From NCBI RefSeq assembly GCF_001039355.2, contig NW_019774491.1, forward strand, positions 140,630-204,629: a DNA stretch of 64,000 bases. The letters run 5' to 3'. Both the position numbers and the translations under genes were made by a program. Origin of the DNA: Lingula anatina. Lineage: Eukaryota > Brachiopoda > Lingulata > Lingulida > Lingulidae. The notes beneath the pieces were generated by a model, which was not told the origin of the DNA, ran no database searches, and was given only the letters and a program-made list of their open reading frames with translations. This document shows, in pieces, positions 52,601 to 59,280 of the stretch. How positions within the stretch are numbered: the first letter of the stretch is position 1; each line of letters starts with the position of its first letter.

Positions 52601-54397
52601 TGGGAAAATGGGATCATTATCATTGACATCTTTCACATTGATCAGCACTGAGGTACTGTTTGACCTGCGTGGAAAGCCGCTATCTTGGGCTCTAACACTC
52701 AGCCTGTACGTGTTCACGAGTTCATAGTCAAGGGACTGTAGTAAGCGTATTTCACCATTGTTGCTATCAATGCTAAAAGCTCCAGTGTTTGAGCCAGTGA
52801 TGCTGTACTGGATCTGGGAATTCGTGCCTTCGTCTCTGTCTGTGGCTTGTATCTGGCCGATGATGGGATCAGTTGAAGGACTGGTATTTTCCTCCACTTC
52901 AAACTGGTATGAGCTTTGCGAAAACTGCGGGCTATTGTCGTTTTGGTCTTTGACAGTGATCTCCACTTCCGTAGTTGTAGATTTTCTGTCACTGACAGAA
53001 CCTTGATCTGTGGCTTGAACATTGATGGTATATCTAGAGGTTCTCTCTCGATCAAGACGTAGACGAGTGGTTATAATACCTGTTGTAGGATTGATACGAA
53101 AGGCATCATTAGGGCCACTTGGGTTAAGAATGCTATAGGCAATTTTTGCATTGTCACCAAAATCCTCATCAGTGGCTCGGACTGTGATTACTGGCGATCC
53201 TATTGACGTTGTCTCTGGGACCTCACGTGCATATGATGTACTCTCAAACACAGGGGCATGATCGTTAACATCTTGGACATACACTGTGAGTGATGTGGTC
53301 CCACTTTTCTGAGGCCGCCCATTGTCCATTGCTATGACTTGGAAATAGTGAGCTGGTATTCTTTCTCTATCTAACCTTTGTGTTGTTTTCACCTGGCCTG
53401 AGCTTGGGTTGATCATGAAAAGATCCTGACTTCGACCATCACGGGTGGCCAAGATGGAGTAAGTCAGCGTCCCAGCACTCTCTGGGTCTCCGTCTGAGGC
53501 CGTTATTGTGGCTACTATGTATCCCTCTTGTTGCTCCTCTGGTACATTTTTGACATAAGAGGACCGTGCAAAGCGTGGAGGGTTATTCCCAACTTGCCTC
53601 TTTAACCTTTGTCTGGATATCTCAGTAGGTCTTTTAACATTCATTAAGAGATCCAGGTGTGAGAACATTTCTTTTGTGGGAGATTCACTTTTGCGTAGCA
53701 CAACTTCAATAGGAATGGAACTTGAGGACAGGAAACCTGAACACTGAGATTCTATAACCCCCATGAAGTGCTGAGGGGCAGCAGCAAGACATGCTCTCTG
53801 CACAGCATATAGAGAACCTGCTGAGCTCAGGTAAAAAAAGTTGGAATTAGTTTCACTCGTCTTGTATGATAGTCTACATTTTCGTAGAGAACTGGGTAAG
53901 AAGTTGGCCAAATTCAGAATGAACCGACTTTTTGGGAAACAAGCACCTGTTCCTAAATCACTACTGGCTATAATGGCGTGGGTATCATCCTCTCCTTTCT
54001 GCGATTTCCTCCGAAATTTCAGGTAATTATTCTCTGAGTGAACAAACACGTTTACAGGCATTAAAGTTAAGTTTGAATTTTTTAAATCTCCACTAGTCCT
54101 TGACTCAATGAATAAAGTCATTGGGTTTTGCATCATATCAAAAGATTTTGGTTGGGACTCAAGTCGTAATACTCCAGCACTGTTTAACGTGAAAAACTCA
54201 CTGGTGCCTATATCGCTGAGCGGCCAGTCTAACCTGTAACTCCAATCCGCTCCAAGACTGGCATTGAACAGAACTGTTCCTATGGGTTCAGTTTCTGAGA
54301 TATGTATCTCTAAAGCCCATGTTATCCACACATTGAGCATAAAACAGCCAAGAACAAGCAGGTGCCGATAAATCTGCGACATAATTGTACTGTCCAT
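299..54397 (-). CDS. CELSR: CELSR/Flamingo (Starry night) seven-pass cadherin, 5' part, 12 exons
   Basis: An adhesion GPCR of the planar-cell-polarity core at cell-cell junctions, where family members bind homophilically and work with Frizzled and Van Gogh. Coding joins on the minus strand: 54397-50803, 26619-26267, 22688-22514, 21781-21656, 17042-16796, 12161-11957, 6090-5978, 5673-5432, 3328-3254, 2557-2391, 794-633, 427-299. Every junction is GT-AG and the phases add up to 1,863 codons without a stop. Domain order seen: signal peptide, pro-region, nine cadherin repeats, CELSR linker, EGF, EGF, EGF, LamG1, EGF, LamG2. Family signatures are [10 protein letters not shown] closing EC5, the 'IIFNNY...FPTG' ninth repeat, '[12 protein letters not shown]' and 'PWYLG..FRTR'. 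The vertebrate gene also has one large exon for the cadherin array. The hormone-receptor, GAIN/GPS and seven-helix parts must lie left of position 1. CELSR identity is very secure; which paralogue cannot be said. Confidence 0.96.
633..794 (-). CDS. CELSR: CELSR coding exon 11: laminin-G 2, middle
   Basis: Residues 1767-1820. '[12 protein letters not shown]' is the LamG WH motif and 'ILDYGQ' matches the family's TLDYG. Acceptor TTTTAG, donor GTAAAT, phase 0-0 (162 bp, frame-neutral if skipped). Confidence 0.92.
1211..1396. repeat. Dispersed repeat, copy A
   Basis: Partner of 36957-37161 in the same orientation, clearly diverged, with small indels. No reading frame, poly(A) tail or inverted ends seen, so the element class is open. 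Confidence 0.7.
2192..2375. mobile_element. Foldback/MITE-like element, copy 1
   Basis: Inverted ends of about 28 bp: GTTCCCATACCTAGATCG at left and its complement at right (2348-2369), with one mismatch in the inner 22. An internal 'AGGGGGTAATTAACTATCGT' motif is shared with the elements near 13360 and 50580. No reading frame. It sits about 15 bp from the CELSR exon 10 donor. Confidence 0.85.
2391..2557 (-). CDS. CELSR: CELSR coding exon 10: start of laminin-G 2
   Basis: Residues 1711-1766. '[21 protein letters not shown]' is the CELSR LamG2 signature (family: SVPWYLGLMFRTR). Acceptor TTTCAG, donor GTAAGC, phase 0 out. A foldback transposon begins about 15 bp beyond the donor. Confidence 0.93.
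3254..3328 (-). CDS. CELSR: CELSR coding exon 9: end of EGF-like domain 4
   Basis: Residues 1686-1710, a 75-bp micro-exon. '[19 protein letters not shown]' completes EGF4 in line with the CELSR 'YLCECPLRFGGKNC' segment. Acceptor CTTTAG, donor GTAATT, symmetrical phase 1-1, so skipping it would keep the frame but remove half of EGF4. Confidence 0.91.
   Translation of the reverse strand, partial: GHVMRHGAPTAVNALLNMAARIVL
5337..5421. repeat. Composite microsatellite (CT)n-(CA)n
   Basis: (CT)n at about 5337-5389 and (CA)n at 5399-5421. On the CELSR transcript this reads (TG)n then (AG)n and begins about ten bases after the exon 8 donor. Confidence 0.95.
5432..5673 (-). CDS. CELSR: CELSR coding exon 8: end of laminin-G 1 and start of EGF-like domain 4
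   Basis: Residues 1605-1685. '[15 protein letters not shown]' and '[12 protein letters not shown]' are the C-terminal half of LamG1. 'WNNGTGKGC' then '[11 protein letters not shown]' starts EGF4. Acceptor TCTGCAG, donor GTAGGT (phase 1). About ten bases into the following intron a (TG)n-(AG)n microsatellite begins. Confidence 0.93.
5978..6090 (-). CDS. CELSR: CELSR coding exon 7: laminin-G 1, middle
   Basis: Residues 1568-1604. '[14 protein letters not shown]' followed by 'IGNYSCAA' matches the CELSR LamG1 segment around the conserved NYSCAA. Acceptor CTCCCAG, donor GTAAAG, phase 2 out. Too short to stand out on its own; it was found by joining phases between exons 6 and 8. A (TA)n tract lies about 20 bp upstream of its acceptor. 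Confidence 0.92.
8646..9284 (+). CDS. METTL27-like SAM-dependent methyltransferase, intronless, nested in CELSR intron
   Basis: 212 residues, complete from ATG to TAA. A class I Rossmann methyltransferase: motif [10 protein letters not shown] at 64-72 (SAM binding), the acidic motif II Asp at about 87-90 (LDALD), [12 protein letters not shown] at 127-138 (strand 4 region), and [13 protein letters not shown] at 151-163 (post-motif III). The N-terminal '[13 protein letters not shown]' and '[18 protein letters not shown]' resemble METTL27/WBSCR27 ('YDRWAPDYDQDV', 'SPGMLEQAQ..GLY'). Length is slightly under the usual 245. Substrate unknown; probably soluble, as no signal or membrane segment is seen. 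It lies on the strand opposite to CELSR, between its exons 6 and 7. The coding region has no intron, so it may be an old retrocopy or a gene with introns only in the UTR. AATAAA at 10018-10023 is a possible poly(A) signal. Methyltransferase fold very sure; METTL27 subfamily likely. Confidence 0.88.
   Translation: MSNFSSYEEVLSTLGRNTDPNTTKEFYTSWASKYEADIRAFGYVVPVEVSTTLAMWESDKAARILDAGAGTGLIGEVLQKMGYTNLDALDNCPAMLQQAQEKGIYNNLYLDVLSGQEPTQLPSNQYNVVVVGGVFGHIGADPIDEIIRLTKPDGLIIFLLREDCAQDPVCGFPEKLPQIEADKKVKLLSKRHTRYNDQLDGEMYVYKVLKQF
10079..10129. repeat. (GA)n microsatellite
   Basis: Nearly pure GA dinucleotides, just past the possible poly(A) signal of the methyltransferase gene. Confidence 0.95.
11957..12161 (-). 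CDS. CELSR: CELSR coding exon 6: laminin-G 1, first half
   Basis: Residues 1499-1567. '[16 protein letters not shown]' and '[13 protein letters not shown]' align directly with the CELSR LamG1 core. 'NDGNWHQV' is the usual LamG WH motif. Acceptor TTTCAG, donor GTTAGT, phase 0 out. Confidence 0.93.
13271..13513. mobile_element. Foldback/MITE-like element, copy 2
   Basis: Imperfect inverted ends of about 65-70 bp. The outer part has GATTGATCCAACTC against GATCGATCCAACTC. The inner part has GCTGAATCCAATCAGATTAA against GCTGAATGCAATCAGATTAA. The internal 'AGGGGGTGATTACCTTTC' marks it as a relative of the other two copies. Confidence 0.82.
13902..13922. repeat. (CT)n microsatellite
   Basis: Short pure CT tract within the intron. 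Confidence 0.9.
16796..17042 (-). CDS. CELSR: CELSR coding exon 5: EGF-like domain 3 and start of laminin-G 1
   Basis: Residues 1417-1498. A Cys-rich EGF module at about 1420-1475 has CKPPSNC then GGFRCDGC. It is followed by '[14 protein letters not shown]', the family's start of the first laminin-G domain (human CELSRs read TTRSFPPQSF). Acceptor CTACAG, donor GTGAGT, phase 2 out. Confidence 0.93.
18480..19200. repeat. Degenerate tandem repeat array, unit about 95-110 bp
   Basis: A unit with 'GCCATGTTTGTGTGCAAATG', 'AATCTGTC', 'GCAATCAAAATGTCTGCCTC' and a pyrimidine-rich part recurs with heavy decay near 18520, 18595, 18700, 18910, 19030 and 19140. The last two units are the clearest. Confidence 0.7.
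19399..19462. repeat. (GA)n microsatellite, interrupted
   Basis: GA dinucleotides with AAAG and AAACAG interruptions. Confidence 0.93.
20751..21066. repeat. Perfect 158-bp tandem duplication
   Basis: Positions 20751-20908 and 20909-21066 are head-to-tail copies (TTGTAGAATTAG to AATAACCA). I found no difference on reading. AT-rich, no coding role apparent. Confidence 0.93.
21656..21781 (-). CDS. CELSR: CELSR coding exon 4: EGF-like domain 2
   Basis: Residues 1375-1416, a single compact EGF-like domain with the order [12 protein letters not shown] then [11 protein letters not shown]. Acceptor TTTTTAG, donor GTGAGT, symmetrical phase 1-1. This exon could therefore be skipped or duplicated without breaking the frame. 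Confidence 0.93.
21782..22513. other. CELSR intron between exons 4 and 3
   Basis: 732-bp AT-rich intron; nothing recognised in it. Confidence 0.75.
22514..22688 (-). CDS. CELSR: CELSR coding exon 3: EGF-like domain 1
   Basis: Residues 1317-1374. It opens with [14 protein letters not shown], the start of EGF1 in CELSR proteins. It then has the spacer '[15 protein letters not shown]' and closes with CICPAGFTG. The extra-long loop between the third and fourth Cys is a CELSR trait. Acceptor CTTCAG, donor GTTGGG (a weak donor beyond the GT), phase 1 out. The open frame and conserved endpoints make the exon secure despite the poor donor. Confidence 0.92.
24710..24877. mobile_element. MITE with CAGGGGCGGAT ends
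   Basis: 168 bp. Left end CAGGGGCGGATCCA, complement of right end CAGGGGCAGATTGA. A 5-bp direct repeat AAAAC flanks both sides (24705-24709 and 24878-24882). Internal repeats of 'GACNGTCTTCC' type occur. Such ends are common on non-autonomous DNA transposons in animals. Confidence 0.8.
25820..25874. repeat. (CA)n microsatellite, interrupted
   Basis: CA dinucleotides with ATGCATG and GC interruptions. Confidence 0.93.
26267..26619 (-). CDS. CELSR: CELSR coding exon 2: post-cadherin linker
   Basis: Residues 1199-1316. The CAG acceptor is just right of 26619, and the split Asp codon is completed by AT to read D-G-L-N. The text '[15 protein letters not shown]' followed by 'FLSPL' and 'DDTDV..KVLNVSF' is the linker between EC9 and EGF1 that is diagnostic of CELSR proteins. 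It probably has a ferredoxin-like adaptor fold; that is family knowledge and not visible here. The exon ends in LSTLE with donor GTATGT (phase 0). Reading frame continuing past both ends is intron and is not counted. Confidence 0.93.
34490..36816. repeat. Segment copy 1 (alternative haplotype), ends at an N
   Basis: Begins at the shared TTAAAACAGAGAG and runs to the single N at 36817. Aligns with 37162-39476 with scattered substitutions and small indels: a different ATTT tract, an extra short repeat near 35480, and a different GT-repeat length near 36095. The last part, about 36140-36770, is nearly identical to the second copy. It ends at the same relative base as copy 2. Confidence 0.9.
36817..36817. 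other. Assembly gap (single N)
   Basis: One undetermined base between segment copy 1 and a block of unrelated sequence. Most likely a contig join and not a real ambiguous base. Confidence 0.9.
36957..37161. repeat. Dispersed repeat, copy B
   Basis: Shares an extended, gapped similarity with 1211-1396: 'TGTAGTGGACTT' at one end, 'ATAAAATAA.GATATGA.ATGAA' in the middle, 'AGTATATCTTGG.C.GG' and 'CATCCT' at the other end. The right end abuts the start of segment copy 2. The family is unknown to me. Confidence 0.7.
37162..39476. repeat. Segment copy 2, ends at an N
   Basis: Second copy of the segment at 34490-36816 (offset about 2,660 at its right end). Its last 1,880 bp, from 37597, recur after the N at 39478-41357 with no difference noticed. 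Confidence 0.92.
39477..39477. other. Assembly gap (single N)
   Basis: One undetermined base exactly at the junction of segment copies 2 and 3; a contig join. Confidence 0.92.
39478..41357. repeat. Segment copy 3, apparent exact copy of 37597-39476
   Basis: Offset exactly 1,881 from copy 2 throughout. Even the GT microsatellite and all shared reading frames are identical. Copy 2 stops at the N, whereas this copy runs on into unique sequence after 41357. Confidence 0.95.
43663..43709. repeat. (CA)n microsatellite
   Basis: CA dinucleotides with one TA interruption. Confidence 0.94.
44323..44491. mobile_element. MITE with CAGGCCCGTAGCCAG ends
   Basis: 169 bp bounded by a perfect 15-bp inverted repeat, CAGGCCCGTAGCCAG, with a 6-bp target duplication AAATAG on each side (44317-44322 and 44492-44497). 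A G-run and C-run flank the ends inside. Two short matching stretches ('GTGGACCTTTT') occur in the middle. The perfect ends suggest recent insertion. Confidence 0.88.
50479..50696. mobile_element. Foldback/MITE-like element, copy 3
   Basis: Inverted ends TTCCCATAGATTTTAGACC and, as complement of the right end, TTTCCATAGATTAGATCGACC. It carries the internal 'AAGGGGATAATTAACTTTCG' motif. It lies about 60 bp from the right end of the long minus-strand frame containing exon 1 and about 110 bp inside intron 1. Confidence 0.82.
50803..54397 (-). CDS. CELSR: CELSR coding exon 1: signal peptide, pro-region, cadherin repeats EC1-EC9
   Basis: Encodes residues 1-1198 plus one base of the next codon. 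The start is ATG at 54397 in a full Kozak context (GCCACCATGG), with an in-frame TAA 24 codons upstream at 54469-54467. The only earlier in-frame start-like codon is a TTG at 54451. Residues 1-29 form a signal peptide; an inner ATG at residue 6 would also give one. Residues 30-263 are a pro-region with four Cys, followed by RLKR at 264-267. Cadherin repeats lie at about 272-384, 385-492, 493-598, 599-703, 704-808, 809-910, 911-1016, 1017-1121 and 1122-1199. They carry LDRE, D-x-N-D-N and A-x-D-x-D calcium motifs. EC5 ends in the CELSR variant SDANTHRP instead of DxNDN. EC9 is degenerate, as in the family. The donor GTGAGT follows the base at 50803 (phase 1). Confidence 0.97.
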
Positions 54398-57300
54398 GGT
54401 GGCACTTGCAATCACAACCACACTGCCGTGGTTTCCAGGTGTACGTCGCAACCGTTTCCGTACTTCTTAACTCTACCACTACCTAGATTACAACCATTTT
54501 CACAGTACCGATCCCTCTATGTAAGATGTCTCATTTTCCATTACTTGATCGCTTTTGACTGTTGAGAAAATAACTTTTTGCAGCCCATTTTCTCCCGGTC
54601 CCACTTGTTTCACGTTCAAAATGGCTGCACCGCTTTACAATCGGCTGTTCTAGACTCCTCCCTCCGTACTGTCGTTAATACGAACTTTATCCTGAGAGAA
54701 CGGCCAAAATGCATTTAGTGCCAATGAAACACACCCTTCTTTAAACCTTGACACATATTTTATCGGTACGTTTGATAAAATACAAATTGCATTATTTCGA
54801 TTATGCATGCAGTGCAACAAGAGGAACAATACTAAAATATTTCAATCCACCTGAGATCACGTGACCAAACAAAAGCAAAGGTGTGTGTGTGATAAAGTAG
54901 AGTGAGTCACGGCCGCTCTGAAGCACTTAATCGAATGATCGATCAGCGTTTGGTTTCAAGCATTTTACTTGATTGATTGAGACGACTCAATCTTTATGAC
55001 TCGACGTATTTTAATTCAAATAGATTCAAATTCGAATATTTTGGTATTTAAACTGTTTAAAATGTTAGCAAGGCAACCTATGTGCAAGAGCTAAGGTTAC
55101 GGGTTTTAAAATTTTTTCGTTTGAGTCAGTCATAACAAAAAGTATTTTTAACGCCTTTCAAGTAAATTCAATCATGTTCTTTAATGTTCTAAATTTGTTT
55201 GAAATGGACGTCTTTTGATCAGTGTTCGATGTGTCAGACGACGTCCAAATAAATGCGGGAGAAATAAGTTCTGTAGAGGGTGATTGATGAAATCTTACAG
55301 AAGTTTGAACGTGCTAATAACCAATTGTATTATGTTTGCTATCCATTAGTCTAGATGCGTAGATTGCATGTTAGGCATGATAATAACAAGCCAACAAGCT
55401 GAATTTTAAACAAAATTGCAACAGGCCTACTCCCTCTAGGTTATTAGTATGGGTTTACTTTTCTCTTCTGCACTTACTTTGGACTAGCTAGACATTATAG
55501 TTCACAATCAATCACATTTGATTTGATTTACAAAGTTTTTGTTTCAGAATTGATGAATCTGCAAGGGGGACTAACGCTCATTACAGAAAGTGATGCATTG
55601 AGTAATCCTCAAAGGTAAAGCCACCAGTTCAAATGATCGCGTTTTCAGTGCTTTACTTATAACAATCAACGTTCAAGTTGGAGTTTTTCGTTTCTTTAAA
55701 ACACTGTAACCTTATACATTTTTCTTTTTAAACTTTTATGTATCAATTTAATATTAAAAATTTATTTTTAAATCTTGTTTTTAAGTTTGTTGAAATCATT
55801 TATTTGTTGAATGGTTGCCTACAAACTGTGGATGTACAGTTATGCACACCTACGGTTAAGTACCTAGCGGTGCTTGCGATCATTTGGACGATATACTCCC
55901 CGTGTTTTGAAGTCAAATGTCTAAAGGCATAGGGAGTGGGAATGTTCATTAAAATAAAGCAATTTTATAGCCAATAAATCTCTCTTTATACCTCTCAATA
56001 TATCGATTTCAAGATCACCTCACTAATATTTGGAATGTACACGTCTGAGACGTATCTATTATTCAAATTTTGAAACTGAGTAAACCTGAGAAAATAGCTT
56101 CCATATTCTGCTTCTTCTTCTTCTTTTTTTGAAGGACATTTCTAAACATATTGCATTTTGTAAATAAGATGAGCCGTCTCGCTGCGACGGCTGTAACAAT
56201 GAGATTGAATGCATCGAGATGAATTCTCAGCTAACACAACCAAGAAGTCTTTCATACCATGTCAAATTACTTGTACTATAAGAGTCTTTTAACAATAATG
56301 AAACTGAAATATTTCCACCATTTTTTAATCGTCGTTAGGTGGAATTCCATTCTCTGCCAACTTTAAATGGGTTTACATGTGTTATTCATATCTATTATTT
56401 TGGAGAGATAGTCTGTGTTTCAATCTTGACTTTTCTTACGAGATTTAGTATAACACTACTTAAATACCAATTACAACTACTGCAGCAGTACATTGTCACA
56501 TAAAAACAGTTTTGCCTAAAAATTTCAGTTTCTTTTGCAAGCTTTGCCACACAACATGAAGGCGGATTTTGCGGATTTTTTTTTTTCAGTGTGTTTGGAG
56601 AGGCATTTTATTAAGCGTTCCACAACTAAACCTATCTGTTTTTAGCCTTTTGGGCAAAGATTAATGAAGTCAGTGTACTGAATTTTTCAAAATACCATTT
56701 TCTTGTCTACTTGTACCATTTTCGTCTTTTGGCATTGGGCATATTTACTGATAATATTTGTTTTCCTCTGCCTTGCCCTTTCATTCTATGTCTTTTTCTA
56801 TTCCACACCGATTTTCTACCCTCTTTCCTTTTCAATCTACAGCAAATTTTTCCTCTTTTTACTGTTATCAGACAAATATGGGCAAATATACACATACTTA
56901 ATCTTCTTTCAAAGTCAAATTCTGTCAAATAGTACTTATCATGCATTATTTTGATATGGCAGTTAACATTTGAGTAAACTGCCAGGATGAATAAAACTAT
57001 TTTGAAAGGAGCAACTGTAATGATGTTAATTAACCTGTTTTTGATGTCACTTGTCAATCATCCAGTGGAAAATCCAGAGAGATGGTGTCAATGAGTGCAA
57101 ACACCTGGGGTTATTAGTTGATGAATAATACTAGGAAATGGACAATTTGTTTACTGCCATGAAAAGAGACAAGAGGTGTTTTTTTTCAGTGAAAAGTAAG
57201 TATTACAAATAGAATATTGAGCAATATCACGGATGGTACATTAATACTATGCCATATGAAAAGAGATCGAAATCCTTTATAGTTGAAAGTGTTACTCTGT

Positions 57301-59078
57301 CATTTTCAGCTGTATTTCCCAATATTTTTAACCGTGTGTGCGTCTGTGTATTTCCATATATTTGTATATAAATACATTATTTTATGCATTGCTTTGCAGG
57401 AAAGGTTATATGGTTTGATAAGTTTATGAATTTCAAATTAGATTTCTGATAGTTATAAATTAGAGTTTCATTTTTTTAACTCATTTGCCACAAACTAACA
57501 AGATGAGCCCACCTTTAAAAATTAAGATTTGAAATAACTTACAGATGTCTTGCAAATGGGTCATTTCAGAAATCATAGCTAAATGTGGAGTATCAGAAAT
57601 TGAGAAAAAAAATTCCAAAATGTATATGTCATTTATAAATGCTTTCTTTGCTGCAACTGACCTTGCCAAAATAGACAGGCCACAATCAGATCAATTCTTG
57701 TTTTATTTAGGACAATGAATTTTTTGTTTATACACCTAAATATTATCATTCTAACTTTCCTGTTATTAGCATTAGTTTTTTTAATTAATAAGAGATCATT
57801 TAACTTGGGATCCAGGACTGAAAATTCCAGGATATTACTAAAAACGTGCAATTTTAAGAAAAAGAACAACAGAAGCATTAGTACTGACCATGAATTTATT
57901 AAAAAATGTCATGGGAGCATATTTCTTCCTTTGAAGTTATTTCAGGTTTAAGATGAAAAAACATGACAAGTAACAGTGAATTTGAATATAAAAGATCCAT
58001 AAATAATGATATGTGAAACAGCATATCAGAACAGAAGGAAATAATTTATTTTTGAAAAGGTACACAAAAACGTAAATTGATCATTCTAGCCATGATTACA
58101 AATGTAATGCATTATAACAACTTCTACCTCAAATATCAATCATAATAAAAACAATTCTTGTCTACTTGTAATAATTCTAATGAAGTAGTTTAATTAATGC
58201 ATCCAAAATATCACATTTTCACATTTTTACAAGTAGAAGTAGATATTTGGACTGGTACAACAGTCACTAAATATCTAAGGTGAACCACGAAATGAATCTT
58301 CAGTGCATATGTATATTGTTCATTGTGCTATTGGATTTTCTTTAGGTGAAGTACGTGAAAATTGTTTTGATTTTCTAAAACATTTTCTTCTGATCTGTTA
58401 TTACAAACAACTTACTTTAGCACAACTGTTTAAAATATTTTAAAAAATGACAATAAAAATAAATAAATAAACAAATAATAATAGCAATCTTTCATATCAC
58501 AGAAACATAATAATAATAATAATAAAGGCATCATTTTATATTGTGCTCAGACACTTATATCAACATACAAATCAAACAGTTATCAAAGTACAAACTGAAA
58601 AAAAAACAGTTGAAAATCCAGGAGAAGGCCTCAGTTAAATATGAACATCTCTACATGTACTTTGGTATCACTATGAATGGAACAGAACAATAAAAAGGAG
58701 ACCCTACCCTCCTGTACACCACCCCCTCCCCCCGTTTTTGATCTTTTAAATTAATTTTAATTTTTTTAAGCAACTTTGTTAAGTCTTACATAAAAAGAGG
58801 GGAAACCTCTTCATTCCTGAATTATTCTACACATGTTTTTATCGTATAGTTTAATGTTTGGTCTCATTATGAAGTGTCACACATAGAGATTCCACATTGT
58901 CCAATTACAATAAAAACCCAGACAGAAGCACTTATTTTTGAATATTACACTCTGTTATGGCCAGCAAGATGACTATTTCCTTTCACACACCATCCCACAG
59001 TCAATACAATGCCTTATTGTTATGAAAAGCTGTCATATGTCACTTTTCTTTTTACTCCATACATAAATCATCACACCA
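54398..59078. other. Intergenic region: CELSR 5' region and 3' end of the next gene
   Basis: Both flanking genes are on the minus strand, so this holds the CELSR promoter and 5' UTR (left) and the neighbour's 3' UTR (right). The first few hundred bases (54480-54700) are richer in G and C than the rest. No TATA box at a convincing position. AATAAA on the minus strand near 58045-58050 is one possible poly(A) signal for the neighbour; several others exist nearby. No coding sequence recognised. Confidence 0.55.
54857..54864. promoter_or_regulatory. Palindromic E-box upstream of CELSR
   Basis: TCACGTGA, the core of USF/MITF-type sites, about 460 bp upstream of the CELSR start codon. A single motif; function not shown. 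Confidence 0.3.
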
Positions 59079-59280
59079 TCACTTGACACTCTGAGTTCTG
59101 GTCAGCGATGTCCGAATAGGTCTGGTCAGGTGTGCAGTGACCGGCTTGCCCATGTATGTCCCTCCCCTGTGGGGTGAGGTGTCCACGTGTCTGGTACTGT
59201 CCCCTTTAGCCAGGGGGCTCCCTGCAGACAGGGTAAAGGCTACCAGCTGGGTGGAAGTTGTGGGAGCATCCTGGTGAAGT
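59079..59280 (-). CDS. Uncharacterised gene, terminal coding exon
   Basis: Visible residues 440-506 and the TGA at 59081-59079. A Thr/Ser/Arg-rich tail ending LTRTQSVK. The acceptor CATGCAG is preceded by a (CT)n tract that serves as the polypyrimidine run. Another frame is also open over part of the exon, but only this frame matches the incoming phase. Confidence 0.75.

Noticed and set aside
54398-54451. CELSR start at 54451, 18 codons further upstream
   Set aside because: The codon there is TTG. The first in-frame ATG is at 54397 with a full Kozak context and is followed by a signal peptide.
56703-57057. Overlapping hydrophobic (plus) and basic (minus) frames in the intergenic region
   Set aside because: AT-rich, mutually overlapping, without family resemblance or splice context.
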